Of a stretch of 64,000 nucleotides of DNA, positions 10,107-18,590 are shown piece after piece (positions within the stretch are counted from its first letter, which is position 1; the number at the start of each line of letters is the position of its first letter). The position numbers and the translations under genes are program-made. The notes under the pieces are model-generated. The model did no database searches and was not told the DNA's origin. It saw only the letters and a list, made by a program, of their open reading frames with translations. Source of the DNA: an uncultured Clostridia bacterium (lineage in GTDB: Bacteria; Bacillota; Clostridia; Christensenellales; UBA1242); the NCBI GenBank assembly GCA_945919375.1, contig CAMEJD010000001.1, positions 118,689 to 182,688 on the forward strand. The letters run 5' to 3'.

Positions 10107-10991
10107 TTACACCACAGTGAAATCTGCTTTCACATTCTCACCACTTTGTGCATCTTGATATGTTATCCAATAGCCAAATTCTTTTTCTTTTGTGCTATCA
10201 ATTGGCAACCACTCTGCATATCCTTTCAGTTCTTCCGGCGGATTTTCGCTATACATTCCGGGCACACCATAGCAAATATATTTTACTTGGTCATTTTCAT
10301 AGATAAGTCCCAAAACGTAATAATTATCTCCATCTTCGTTTTCAATTTTTACCCATTTTGAAAAAGGTATAATTTGTTCAAGCAATTCTTCTTCCATATG
10401 AGTAGAGAATAATTTTGATATATCTTCACTTATTCCATCAAAAAATGAATCTTCATTTTTCTCTTCTTCGCCAGTATAAAAAGCATAACGATATTTGCAA
10501 GCACTACATTTTTCACTGCAATTTTCTTTCATACAATTATCAATTTCCTGTTCAATTTCATTTTGGTCTTCAAGTTCAATGTTATGTTCATCAAGAACCT
10601 TTTTGCATTCATTCATTGTTGTAACATTATCCATTTCGCTTGCAACTTGTGCCAAAATTTCATTGGTGCTTTGACTGCATTGCGTTGAACCGGACACCAA
10701 AGATTTTACTTCACCATGATTTATATTTATGATTGCACAAGAGAATTCATTTAAACTTAATATATTATTAAACTTAAAAGAATACTTCATATTGCCAATT
10801 CGATTTAGTCCTGCTTTTGATACTTTGTCGCCTTCCTTTAATCCTAATGATAATATTCCATCCGGTTCATCTTTAAAGTTATATAATTTGACTTCGCCCA
10901 AGATTTCACCGTCTTCTTTCTCAAAATTGACAACAGCTTTTTCGTTTCCACCATTCGTGCTTGATAACACCAAAGTTTTTTTGAATAACAT
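10107..10991 (-). CDS. Uncharacterised cytoplasmic protein with Cys cluster
   Basis: 294 residues, no membrane segment. It opens with a beta-rich module (KTLVLSSTNGGNEKAVVNFEKEDGEILGEVKLYNF), has an acidic centre with CMKENCSEKCSACKYRYAFY (four cysteines that could bind a metal), and a C-terminal domain (WVKIENEDGDNYYVLGLIYEND...ICYGVPGMYSENPPEEL). I do not recognise it. The start follows AGGAGAGTTTT. It stands alone between the zinc-ribbon gene and rsmA. Confidence 0.65.
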   Translation of the reverse strand: MLFKKTLVLSSTNGGNEKAVVNFEKEDGEILGEVKLYNFKDEPDGILSLGLKEGDKVSKAGLNRIGNMKYSFKFNNILSLNEFSCAIININHGEVKSLVSGSTQCSQSTNEILAQVASEMDNVTTMNECKKVLDEHNIELEDQNEIEQEIDNCMKENCSEKCSACKYRYAFYTGEEEKNEDSFFDGISEDISKLFSTHMEEELLEQIIPFSKWVKIENEDGDNYYVLGLIYENDQVKYICYGVPGMYSENPPEELKGYAEWLPIDSTKEKEFGYWITYQDAQSGENVKADFTVV

Positions 10992-11061
10992 AAAACTCTC
11001 CTATAAAATTACACTATATATTCTATTATAAAAGGAGTGATTTGTGCTAAAAATAAAAATT

Positions 11062-11877
11062 CTATTTTTGTCGAATAAAGTCGTTATATGCATTTGCAAG
11101 TTTAACATAATCAATTGTTGAAAGTTGTTCTGCCCTTGCACTTGGGTCTATTTTTGCATTATTCAAAATGGTAACCACTTCATCTTTTGAAATATTGAGC
11201 CCGCTTGACAAATTGTTTAATATTGTTTTTCTTCTCATTGCAAAACTTGAATGAACTATTTTTGAAAACATATCTTTGTCTGCATCGTATTTATTTTTTA
11301 CAATTTGAATATTAACAACAGCCGAGTCAACATTTGGCATTGGCGTAAACATTTTTCTTGAAACATTGCGTGTTATTCTCACATTCCCAAAAAAGTCTAA
11401 CATAATTGTTATGATGCCATAGTCCTTTCCACTTTTTGCAACAAGTCTATCTGCAACTTCTTTTTGAACCATAACAGTAATTGACTTAACTCTTTCAGTG
11501 TTTTCAATAAATTTAAAAATAAGTGGCGTTGTTATATAATATGGCAAGTTTGCAATTATAGAATATTCGCCATCAAAATTATTTTCAATTTCTTTTATAT
11601 CTGTTTTTAAAGCATCTTTAAATATTATTTTTGAATTATTTATTTCTTTTAAATTTTCAGTTAATATTTCTTTTAAATTGTCATCAATTTCATAACTTAC
11701 AACTTTTTTTGCATACTTTGCAATAATCTTTGTAAGTGTGCCTGCCCCAGGGCCTATTTCAAGGACTTCATCTTCTTTTGTAATGCCACTATCACAGACA
11801 ATTGCATTTAATAAATTTGTGTCAAAAATAAAATTTTGACCATATTTTTTATTAAATTTAAAATTATTTAATTCCAT
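11062..11877 (-). CDS. rsmA: 16S rRNA A1518/A1519 dimethyltransferase
   Basis: 271 residues with the KsgA features: KKYGQNFIFD at the N-terminus (RNA-binding QNF), the SAM motif VLEIGPGAGTLTKIIA, the catalytic ANLPYYITTP, and the helical C-terminal domain. It dimethylates two adjacent adenosines near the 3' end of 16S rRNA late in 30S assembly. The start follows TTGGAGAATGT. It is 11 bases downstream of tatD, as in many Firmicutes (tatD-rnmV-rsmA), but the ribonuclease M5 gene that often lies between them is absent. Confidence 0.96.
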   Translation of the reverse strand: MELNNFKFNKKYGQNFIFDTNLLNAIVCDSGITKEDEVLEIGPGAGTLTKIIAKYAKKVVSYEIDDNLKEILTENLKEINNSKIIFKDALKTDIKEIENNFDGEYSIIANLPYYITTPLIFKFIENTERVKSITVMVQKEVADRLVAKSGKDYGIITIMLDFFGNVRITRNVSRKMFTPMPNVDSAVVNIQIVKNKYDADKDMFSKIVHSSFAMRRKTILNNLSSGLNISKDEVVTILNNAKIDPSARAEQLSTIDYVKLANAYNDFIRQK

Positions 11878-11888
11878 ACATTCTCCAA

Positions 11889-12659
11889 TTAAATATTAAA
11901 TATTTTTTTTGTATTATTTTCTATTATTTTTTCCAATTCATTTTTTGAAATATTTTTTATTTCGCACATTTTTTCAAAAATTAAATCAATATTTTTTGGT
12001 TCATTTATTGTTCCACGAAGTGGAACAGGTGCCATATATGGGCAATCTGTTTCTGTTAATATTTTATCTAGTGGCGTTTCTTTTACTATTTCTCGCAAAT
12101 TGTTTGCATTATTAAATGTTATTGCTCCCCCATAAGAAACATAAAAACCCATTTTATTTATTTCACAAAGCACTTCTTTTGAACCATGAAAACAATGGAA
12201 TATTCCACCCTTCTTTATTTTGTCTTTATACTTTCTTACAATATCCAATGTATCACCCATTGCATCACGAGTATGAATTACTATTGGCAAGTCAAGTTCG
12301 TTTGCAAGTTCAATTTGTTTAATAAAACAACTTTTTTGTGCTTCCTTGTTATCTTGTACAAAATGATAGTCAAGACCAATTTCCCCAATCGCAACAACTT
12401 TTTTGTTGTTCTTTGCAAGTTCTCTTAACTTGTCCAAAATCTCATCATTAAATGTGTTTGCATCATCTGGGTGAACACCAATAACTGCAAAAACATTGTC
12501 ATATTTATTTGCAATTTCAACAGCCTTTTCACTGCTTGAAAGACTTGCACCAACGCATACCAACTTTTTCACATTGTGTTCTTTTGCTCTTTCTATTATG
12601 CCTTTTGTATCATTTTCTAATTGTTCATCGTTTAGGTGACAATGTGTGTCTATTAACAT
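11889..12659 (-). CDS. tatD: TatD-family metal-dependent deoxyribonuclease
   Basis: 256 residues with TatD metal-site motifs: DTHCHLND at the N-terminus, GEIGLDYH, IHTRDA, FHCFHGS and TETDCPYMAPVPLRG. The family are TIM-barrel metallo-hydrolases acting as 3'-5' DNases. The ORF track begins with TTG five codons earlier, but TTGGAGAAAAAT is the ribosome binding site for the ATG at 12659, so the upstream residues are not translated. It is co-transcribed with rsmA. Confidence 0.94.
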   Translation of the reverse strand: MLIDTHCHLNDEQLENDTKGIIERAKEHNVKKLVCVGASLSSSEKAVEIANKYDNVFAVIGVHPDDANTFNDEILDKLRELAKNNKKVVAIGEIGLDYHFVQDNKEAQKSCFIKQIELANELDLPIVIHTRDAMGDTLDIVRKYKDKIKKGGIFHCFHGSKEVLCEINKMGFYVSYGGAITFNNANNLREIVKETPLDKILTETDCPYMAPVPLRGTINEPKNIDLIFEKMCEIKNISKNELEKIIENNTKKIFNI

Positions 12660-12712
12660 ATTTTTCTCCAACAAAAATTATACCTTATACTTCTTGTATA
12701 AGTCAAGTTTTC

Positions 12713-12741
12713 GCATACCTTAAACATTTTTGACATATATT
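12713..12741 (+). promoter_or_regulatory. Possible sporulation-type promoter of spmA
   Basis: GCATA, 16 bases, then CATATATT. This resembles sigma-E/sigma-G type promoters (-10 of the CATAcaaT kind). The element ends about six bases before the spmA ATG, and no Shine-Dalgarno is present. A vegetative-looking TTGACA/TATAAT pair also lies at 12,730-12,757 but would place the -10 inside the gene. Confidence 0.4.
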
Positions 12742-12746
12742 TTTAT

Positions 12747-13313
12747 ATGAATATAATTTGGACAAGTTTAATGATATTAAGTTTATTTACACTTATTATC
12801 GTTTCACCAAATTTAATAATTTCAGCAATGATAGACACAAGCAAGAGTTGTGTTTCTTTGTGTATTGACTTACTGGCAATTTATGCTGTTTGGCTTGCAA
12901 TACTTGAAATTGTTGACAAATGTGGTCTTGGCGAAAAGTTGGCAAGTCTACTCTACAAACCAATTAAAAAGATATTTAAACTAACAGATAAAAATCAAAT
13001 TAAATATGTTGCAATGAACTTATCTTGCAACCTTCTTGGACTTGGAAATGCAAGCACACCAAGTGGAATTGAAGCAATTCGCCTTATGGATAAAGATTTG
13101 CCAAAGACAAGATTTGCAATGCTTATGCTTCTTGTTATAAATGCAATGGGGCTACAATTATTCCCCACAACAATAATAGGACTTAGAGCAAACTTACAAT
13201 CATCAAACCCAAGTGATATAATTTTGCCAACATTTCTTTCAACAATTATTCCAACCATTATTTGTGTTTTGTTTATGCATTTTGTTTATAAAATTAAGGA
13301 AAAGAAAAAATGA
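12747..13313 (+). CDS. spmA: Spore maturation protein A
   Basis: 188 residues, a polytopic membrane protein. It has the nucleoside-transporter-gate-like motif LGLGNASTPSGIEAIRLMD and the typical start MNIIWTSL, matching the N-terminus of B. subtilis SpmA, which is why this ATG is kept even though a further ATG lies at 12771. With SpmB it is needed for full dehydration of the spore core. The gene overlaps spmB by 4 bases (ATGA). It is divergent from tatD-rsmA. Confidence 0.93.
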   Translation: MNIIWTSLMILSLFTLIIVSPNLIISAMIDTSKSCVSLCIDLLAIYAVWLAILEIVDKCGLGEKLASLLYKPIKKIFKLTDKNQIKYVAMNLSCNLLGLGNASTPSGIEAIRLMDKDLPKTRFAMLMLLVINAMGLQLFPTTIIGLRANLQSSNPSDIILPTFLSTIIPTIICVLFMHFVYKIKEKKK

Positions 13314-13816
13314 GTGTATATATTATCCCCATTCTAATTCTTATACTTATCATATATGCAACAATAAAAAAAGTTAATGTTTATAATTGCTTCACTTGTG
13401 GTGCAAAAAAGTCTTTTGATTTGGTGCTTTCAATATTTCCTTATATTGCATCAATTATGATTTGTGTGATGCTTTTTCGCTTATCTGGACTTGCAACTTT
13501 TTTGGTAAAAATACTTTCCCCATTATTCAATTTTTTAGGCATTCCAACCGAAGTTTGTGAATTGGTTTTGCTTAGGCCATTTACCGGGAGTGGAAGTTTG
13601 TCACTATTATCGGACATAATAAAAACTTATGGCGTTGATAGTTACATATCAAGGTGTGCTTGCTCAATTATGGGAAGCAGTGAAACAATTTTTTATGTTT
13701 CCAGTGTATACTTTGCAAATAGTAAAATAAAAAATATCACACCTGCAATTTTGGTTGCACTTTTTGGCAACTTGTTTAGTGCGATACTTTCTTGTCTTTT
13801 TTGTAAAATTATCTAA
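13310..13816 (+). CDS. spmB: Spore maturation protein B
   Basis: 168 residues with about four to five membrane spans and the family motif LRPFTGSGSLSLLSDIIKTYG. It partners SpmA in spore core dehydration. Translation is coupled to spmA by ATGA. Its stop codon overlaps the stop of the convergent rsmI gene (shared CTAA), so there is no room for a terminator between them. Confidence 0.93.
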   Translation: MSVYIIPILILILIIYATIKKVNVYNCFTCGAKKSFDLVLSIFPYIASIMICVMLFRLSGLATFLVKILSPLFNFLGIPTEVCELVLLRPFTGSGSLSLLSDIIKTYGVDSYISRCACSIMGSSETIFYVSSVYFANSKIKNITPAILVALFGNLFSAILSCLFCKII

Positions 13817-14622
13817 ATGTTCAAAGTTAAAGCAATTTGATAAACTTCATTTTTGGCAAGTTTCCTATTTTTTGCAACTGTTTTTATTGCTTCATTTTTA
13901 CTTAATCCTTGATTTATATATTGCAAAAGTTCGTCTTCAATCGAATTTTCAACTTTTTCAGTTTCCTTATTTTTATTCCCTTCAACAATCAATACATATT
14001 CGCCTTTTGGTTCAATGTCTTCAAATTCGCCCAATGTAAAATGTATAACTTTCTCATGAATTTTTGTAATTTCATTTACAAGGCAGGCTTTTCTTTCTCC
14101 AAGGTTTTGATATAAAAATTCAATGTCTTTTTTCACATTATATGGCGAAACATAAAAAATTAAGGTTGTTTCATATTGTTTGTATTTTTCAATTTGCATT
14201 TTGCGTTGTTTGTTTTGCTCTTGCAAAAAACCAACAAAGGTAAAACTTGAACTATCCATACCCGAAAGTAGTAGTGCCGACAAACTTGCCGATGCCCCTG
14301 GAATAACTGTGTATTCAATGTTATTTTCAATAAGTTTGTCAATAAGTATTTGACCCGGGTCGGAGATGACTGGCATACCAGCATCACTTATCACTGCAAT
14401 ATTTTTATTTTGTTTCGCAAGAGCAATAATTCCATCTGCACTAGATTTTTCATTGAACTTGTGATATGCAATCAATTTTTTTGATATTTGATAATGGTTT
14501 AAGAGTTTTAAAGAATTTCGTGTATCTTCACAAGCAATAATATCAACATCCTTCAAAACATCAAGCGCTCTTATTGTTATATCTTTCAAATTCCCAATTG
14601 GTGTTGCAACAAAATATATCAT
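13813..14622 (-). CDS. rsmI: 16S rRNA C1402 2'-O-methyltransferase
   Basis: 269 residues with YFVATPIGNLKDITIRALD, ACEDTRNSLKLL, AVISDAGMPVISDPG and PGASASLSALLLSG, all diagnostic of the RsmI/YraL tetrapyrrole-methylase-like family. It methylates the ribose of C1402 in the decoding centre. The start follows AGGAGAAATT. It is the last gene of the holB-ricT-trmN6-rsmI cluster, the conserved Firmicute order. Confidence 0.95.
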   Translation of the reverse strand: MIYFVATPIGNLKDITIRALDVLKDVDIIACEDTRNSLKLLNHYQISKKLIAYHKFNEKSSADGIIALAKQNKNIAVISDAGMPVISDPGQILIDKLIENNIEYTVIPGASASLSALLLSGMDSSSFTFVGFLQEQNKQRKMQIEKYKQYETTLIFYVSPYNVKKDIEFLYQNLGERKACLVNEITKIHEKVIHFTLGEFEDIEPKGEYVLIVEGNKNKETEKVENSIEDELLQYINQGLSKNEAIKTVAKNRKLAKNEVYQIALTLNI

Positions 14623-14630
14623 AATTTCTC

Positions 14631-15353
14631 CTAACTATCTCTATATAATTTTTGAATGGTTGTAACATAATCTCCATCAAGGTTGTTTGTTACAAGTGTT
14701 GGCAAAACTTTCACCCCGCACTTTCCACATTTGTGACATTCAATATACACAGTATTTGCATCCTTGTTTATTGTCGGCTGTGCAAAAAATACTCTTTTGG
14801 GCGTTAACTTATATTTGTCAAGCAAAACAAATATTTCATCAAGTCTTTGTGCCGGATACACAAAATAGAACTTTCCACCAAATTTTAGTATTTTGCTTGC
14901 ACAACAAATAAGTTCTTCCAGTGTAAGATATTGCTCGTGTTTTGCTATTGCAATTTCTTCCTTTTCACTCTTTTTGCATACGTTGTTCTTATAATATGGT
15001 GGATTTGAGAAAACAACATCAACCGAATTTGCAAGATAATTTTTATAATTTTGAATTTTATCACAAATAATTTCAAAATTTTCCATTTTGTTGAATTCAA
15101 AATTCATCTTCGTAAGATTTGCATATTTTTCTTGCATTTCAAAGCAAATTATTTTTTGTGGAGTGCATTTATAGTTGACAAGAATCGATATAATCCCACT
15201 GCCCGAGCCAATTTCAACGCAAATATCTTTTTTTGTGGTCTTTATAAAGTTTGACAAAATAACACTATCGCTTGTAAAAGCATAGCCATCAATATATTGA
15301 TATAATTTTAACCCATTCAAATTTAGGTCATCAAGTCTTAAACTATTTGTCAT
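14631..15353 (-). CDS. trmN6: tRNA(Val) adenine-N6-methyltransferase-like (TrmN6/YabB)
   Basis: About 240 residues, class I methyltransferase fold with the SAM motif CVEIGSGSGIISIL and the N6-adenine motif VVFSNPPYYKNNV. The homologue in E. coli methylates A37 of tRNA-Val; YabB of Bacillus is in the same position. The ORF track begins at a TTG three codons earlier; I prefer the ATG at 15353. The 5' end overlaps ricT by ~10 bases. No clear Shine-Dalgarno, so coupling to ricT is likely. Confidence 0.9.
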   Translation of the reverse strand: MTNSLRLDDLNLNGLKLYQYIDGYAFTSDSVILSNFIKTTKKDICVEIGSGSGIISILVNYKCTPQKIICFEMQEKYANLTKMNFEFNKMENFEIICDKIQNYKNYLANSVDVVFSNPPYYKNNVCKKSEKEEIAIAKHEQYLTLEELICCASKILKFGGKFYFVYPAQRLDEIFVLLDKYKLTPKRVFFAQPTINKDANTVYIECHKCGKCGVKVLPTLVTNNLDGDYVTTIQKLYRDS

Positions 15354-16164
15354 TTTTTTCAAACTTAATTTGCCCTACTTCATATTCTTTTAGTTCAGTT
15401 GTATCGCCTTTTACAAACTTTACTTGAACCTTCTTTTTGAGTAAATTGTTATAAACAACTTGTCCTTTTCCATCTGGAGTTTCCACAAAAGCATTAACTT
15501 TGGGCATTTGTTTTAAAAGTTCAACATAACCATCGTTTTCATAAGATAAGCAACACATAAGCCTTCCACAAAGTCCACTTATATTTGCGGGGTTTAAACT
15601 TAGCCCTTGATTTTTTGCCATTTTTATTGTTGAATGCTCAAAATCTTTTAAGAATAAATTACAGCAAACCTGTCTTCCACAAGGTCCAATTCCACCAAGT
15701 AATTGAGTTTCATTTCTTGAGCCAATTTGCCTTAGTTCTATTCTTATCTTAAAGCAACTTGCAAGTTCTTTCACAAGTTCCCTAAAATCTACTCTATCGT
15801 CACTTGTAAAGTTTATTATAACTTTACTTCTTTCCAAATTAAGTTCAGCAGAAACAATTTTCATATCAAGTTTAAGTTTCTCAGCCAATGTTTCGGTTTT
15901 TGCTTTTATTTCTTTTTGCTTTTCCAAGTTTTCTTTTTTTTGGGCAATATCTTTGTCTGTTGCCAATCTTAAAACATTTTTAAGTTTGTCTTTTAATTCA
16001 AGTTCGTCAACATATGTTATCTCACTGCTCACATAACCCAATTCACTTCCACGAACAGTGTCAACAACAACTGCATCATTTGGTTTTAAATCAAAACCAT
16101 TTGGCGAAAATGTGTAGGTTTTTCCATCATCTTCATATCTAATTTCAACCTTTGCTATTTGCAT
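15343..16164 (-). CDS. ricT: PSP1-domain protein RicT (YaaT)
   Basis: 273 residues. The PSP1 C-terminal module is obvious with its cysteines: GGIGPCGRQVCCNLFL and SGLCGRLMCCLSYEND. RicT belongs to the RicAFT (YmcA-YlbF-YaaT) complex that carries [4Fe-4S] clusters and steers RNase Y processing, affecting sporulation and competence in Bacillus. Overlaps both neighbours (holB by 10 bases). I see no ricA or ricF in the window. Confidence 0.94.
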   Translation of the reverse strand: MQIAKVEIRYEDDGKTYTFSPNGFDLKPNDAVVVDTVRGSELGYVSSEITYVDELELKDKLKNVLRLATDKDIAQKKENLEKQKEIKAKTETLAEKLKLDMKIVSAELNLERSKVIINFTSDDRVDFRELVKELASCFKIRIELRQIGSRNETQLLGGIGPCGRQVCCNLFLKDFEHSTIKMAKNQGLSLNPANISGLCGRLMCCLSYENDGYVELLKQMPKVNAFVETPDGKGQVVYNNLLKKKVQVKFVKGDTTELKEYEVGQIKFEKNDK

Positions 16165-17120
16165 AAGTATTTAACCTCCAAGTCTTTTATGAGTAATGTT
16201 TGCAAAATAAGACTAATTGCAACATTAGAAAACTGTCTTTTGTTTGCATCATCAATATTATAGATTATATTTTGTAAGGAAAGAATTGAGTATTCGTCCT
16301 TCACTTGTTCAAATTTCGATATCAAATTTACATTTAACGCAAGTTGCTTTTGCCCCAATTTTAACATAAGGACATCCCGATACATATTTGATAAATTTTC
16401 TAGTATTATATTAAAAGTTTCTTTATCTAATTTTTGTGGTAAATAATCAATAATACTCGCAGTGCTTTTTAGATTGCACACAATGTTTTGACACAAAGTG
16501 TAAATCTTTAAAAAACTATCATTTTGCAAAATATTTCTTGTTTTTCCAATATATCCACCGCCAAGTTCCATTGCCAATGTAAAATGGTCATTTAGCCTAT
16601 TTTTTTCAAATAATTTTTCAATTTCTTCTTTTTTTAGTGGTTCAACCTGCTTTTTTACAAGTCTTGAAATTACAGTTGGCAAAACTTTATTAAGATTTGT
16701 TGTTGATACCAAAAAGATTACGTTTTGAGGTGGTTCTTCCAAAGTTTTTAAAAGTTTGTTTTGTGCCTCTTCGCTTGAATTGTCAATATCATTTATCACA
16801 ATAATTTTTTTGTTTGCAATCATAGGTTTTTTTATTGCTTCCAAAGTTACCTGCTTTGAATCTTCAACCGACAAACTTTTCCCCTTTGGAAATTCCACAA
16901 TATCCGGATGTGTGCCTTCCATAACCTTTATACAATCAGGGCAAGATTTACAACCATTTTTATCACACATAATAGACCTTGCAATATTGTGAATAAACTG
17001 CCAATTTGACTCACTATCATTGCCATAAAAAAGATAGCCGGAAACAAGTTTTCCCAACTTTTTCTCTTGCATAATGCCATTATATACATCATTATTACTG
17101 TAACAATCTATAAATTCCAC
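16155..17120 (-). CDS. holB: DNA polymerase III delta' subunit
   Basis: 321 residues, clamp-loader ATPase fold. The nucleotide-loop region GYLFYGNDSESNW lacks the Walker A GKT, as is usual for delta'. The zinc-binding CDKNGCKSCPDC and the sensor segment LLKTLEEPPQNVIFLVST with SRLVKK are present. It is part of the clamp loader. The start is a GTG; TGCTAAAAT lies six bases before it and no Shine-Dalgarno exists, so the message may be leaderless. First gene of the cluster with ricT, trmN6 and rsmI; tmk, which often precedes holB, is not here. Confidence 0.92.
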   Translation of the reverse strand: MEFIDCYSNNDVYNGIMQEKKLGKLVSGYLFYGNDSESNWQFIHNIARSIMCDKNGCKSCPDCIKVMEGTHPDIVEFPKGKSLSVEDSKQVTLEAIKKPMIANKKIIVINDIDNSSEEAQNKLLKTLEEPPQNVIFLVSTTNLNKVLPTVISRLVKKQVEPLKKEEIEKLFEKNRLNDHFTLAMELGGGYIGKTRNILQNDSFLKIYTLCQNIVCNLKSTASIIDYLPQKLDKETFNIILENLSNMYRDVLMLKLGQKQLALNVNLISKFEQVKDEYSILSLQNIIYNIDDANKRQFSNVAISLILQTLLIKDLEVKYLCK

Positions 17121-17126
17121 AAATAG

Positions 17127-17135
17127 ATTTTAGCA
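17127..17135 (-). promoter_or_regulatory. Extended -10 of the holB operon
   Basis: On the minus strand TGCTAAAAT, then CTATTT and the GTG start of holB; spacing fits a leaderless start. Confidence 0.5.
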
Positions 17136-17183
17136 CATAACACAAAAATAGAAAAGTGATTTTTATAAAAAGAAAAGCATAAC

Positions 17184-17210
17184 AAATAAAAAAGTTGGCA
17201 ATAGGCCAAC
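17184..17210 (-). terminator. Terminator after the histidine phosphatase gene
   Basis: GTTGGCC and GGCCAAC-type arms with a short loop, then ACTTTTTTA on the minus strand, just past the stop at 17217. Confidence 0.75.
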
Positions 17211-17216
17211 CCAAAA

Positions 17217-17759
17217 CTAATATTTATATTTTCTTATTTCAGCATTGTCAAATAGTGCAAGGTCATCATAAACATATTTATCAACAAAACCGTGCTTAAT
17301 TATGTAATCAATGTAACCTGCATTACAATTGTGAGTTACAACCAAAACATTTTCATATGGATATTTTTGTTTTAATGTTCTTAAAAACTTTTTATCTCTT
17401 TCAAATACATCATCATAACTCTCTAAATGATATTCTTTTGACCTTTCATGCTTTTTTATTCTTTCTTGTTCAGTTAAGGAACTATTAAGTCTTCCTGCAA
17501 AATCGCCTTGGTCAACTTCAATTATATCTTCGTCCTTTATTATCTTTACATTGTGATATTTATTAACAATATTGGCAGTTTGCATTGTTCTTTTTATCGG
17601 AGAACAAATAATAACATCAAATTTAACATCTTTATACATTTGTGCAGTATTTTCAACTTGTTCTTTTCCTGTTTTACTTAACATATTATTCCTTCGGCCT
17701 TGAATTATTCCTTTCTCGTTCCAATTTGTTCTACCATGACGCATAACATACAAATTCAT
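17217..17759 (-). CDS. Histidine phosphatase (phosphoglycerate mutase-like)
   Basis: 180 residues with the catalytic RHG motif MRHGRTNWNEKGIIQGRRN, the partner ICSPIKRTMQTA, an acidic EVDQGDFAG and the second catalytic His in VVTHNCNAGYI. The branch includes phosphoglycerate mutases, cobalamin and sugar phosphatases; the small size suggests a phosphatase rather than glycolytic mutase. Substrate unknown. The start follows AAGGAGAAAAAATA. Upstream lies tdk, 26 bases away, so the two may share a transcript. Confidence 0.87.
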   Translation of the reverse strand: MNLYVMRHGRTNWNEKGIIQGRRNNMLSKTGKEQVENTAQMYKDVKFDVIICSPIKRTMQTANIVNKYHNVKIIKDEDIIEVDQGDFAGRLNSSLTEQERIKKHERSKEYHLESYDDVFERDKKFLRTLKQKYPYENVLVVTHNCNAGYIDYIIKHGFVDKYVYDDLALFDNAEIRKYKY

Positions 17760-17785
17760 TATTTTTTCTCCTTATTTCGTGCTTT

Positions 17786-18376
17786 TTAATTCTTTTTTAC
17801 TTCTTTTAACAATTTTTCATAACAAGAAAAGCAAACTGCCTCATAACTCGAATTCCCACCAAGTAATATTTCATCTCCATCAACAGATATTTTCCCATCA
17901 ATAAGTCTTGCATTTACATTCGCCTTTTTGCCACACCTACAAACTGACTTTATTTCATGTAAGGAATCGGCAATTTCAACAAGTCTTTTTGACCCTTCAA
18001 ATAATTCTGTTTTAAAGTTTGTTAAAAGCCCATAGCAAAGAACTGGAACAAACTCCGAAACTTCCTTTAACTGTTCAACTTGTTCTTTTGTCAAAAATTG
18101 TGCTTCATCCACAATAACAACATCACGACTATTTAGATAACCTTTGTCTTTTACAAATTCAAACAAATTTTGTTCACAAGAAAACGTATAACACTTTGAC
18201 CAAAGTCCAATTCTACTTTTTACAACAATTTCACCATTTTGCTCATCTCGCTTGTCTATGCAAGATTTTATCAAAAGTACCCTAAACCCACGCTCTTCAT
18301 AATTAAACTTGCACATTAGTGCCGATGCAGTTTTTGAACTACCCATTGTCCCAAATTTAAAATATAATTTTGCCAT
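17786..18376 (-). CDS. tdk: Thymidine kinase
   Basis: 196 residues. The P-loop FGTMGSSKTASALM is a type II thymidine kinase form, with DEAQFL (Walker B), GLLTNFKTELFEGSKRL and the zinc-binding cysteines CRCGKK and CFSCYEK. It phosphorylates thymidine in the salvage pathway. Start preceded by AAAGGAGTATAA. Its promoter region abuts the tRNA-Thr terminator upstream. Confidence 0.95.
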   Translation of the reverse strand: MAKLYFKFGTMGSSKTASALMCKFNYEERGFRVLLIKSCIDKRDEQNGEIVVKSRIGLWSKCYTFSCEQNLFEFVKDKGYLNSRDVVIVDEAQFLTKEQVEQLKEVSEFVPVLCYGLLTNFKTELFEGSKRLVEIADSLHEIKSVCRCGKKANVNARLIDGKISVDGDEILLGGNSSYEAVCFSCYEKLLKEVKKN

Positions 18377-18391
18377 TTATACTCCTTTAAA

Positions 18392-18416
18392 CAAAAAACC
18401 TTGGTTTTGCCAAGGT
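18392..18416 (-). terminator. Terminator of tRNA-Thr
   Basis: ACCTTGG and CCAAGGT stem with a TTTTG loop, followed by TTTTTTGT on the minus strand, just past the tRNA. Confidence 0.75.
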
Positions 18417-18421
18417 CTTTA

Positions 18422-18496
18422 TGGAGCTAATGACGGGAATCGGACCCGTGACCTCTCGCTTACCAAGCGAGTGCACTACCGCTGTGCTACATTAGC
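18422..18496 (-). tRNA. tRNA-Thr (anticodon GGT)
   Basis: Cloverleaf intact on the minus strand: acceptor GCTAATG with CATTAGC, anticodon stem CTCGC/GCGAG around TTGGTAA (anticodon GGT), T-arm GGGTCCGATTCCC, CCA encoded. Confidence 0.93.
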
Positions 18497-18590
18497 AAAT
18501 TCTCATTGAGTATATCAAATATACTCAACGATGTCAAATGATAAATTTTAATGGATTCAAATATTTTATGGTTGAACACATATTCAATTA

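Noticed and set aside
12752-12771. Vegetative promoter with spmA start at Met9
   Set aside because: TTGACA/TATAAT spacing is good but the MNIIW N-terminus is conserved in SpmA, so the first ATG is preferred.
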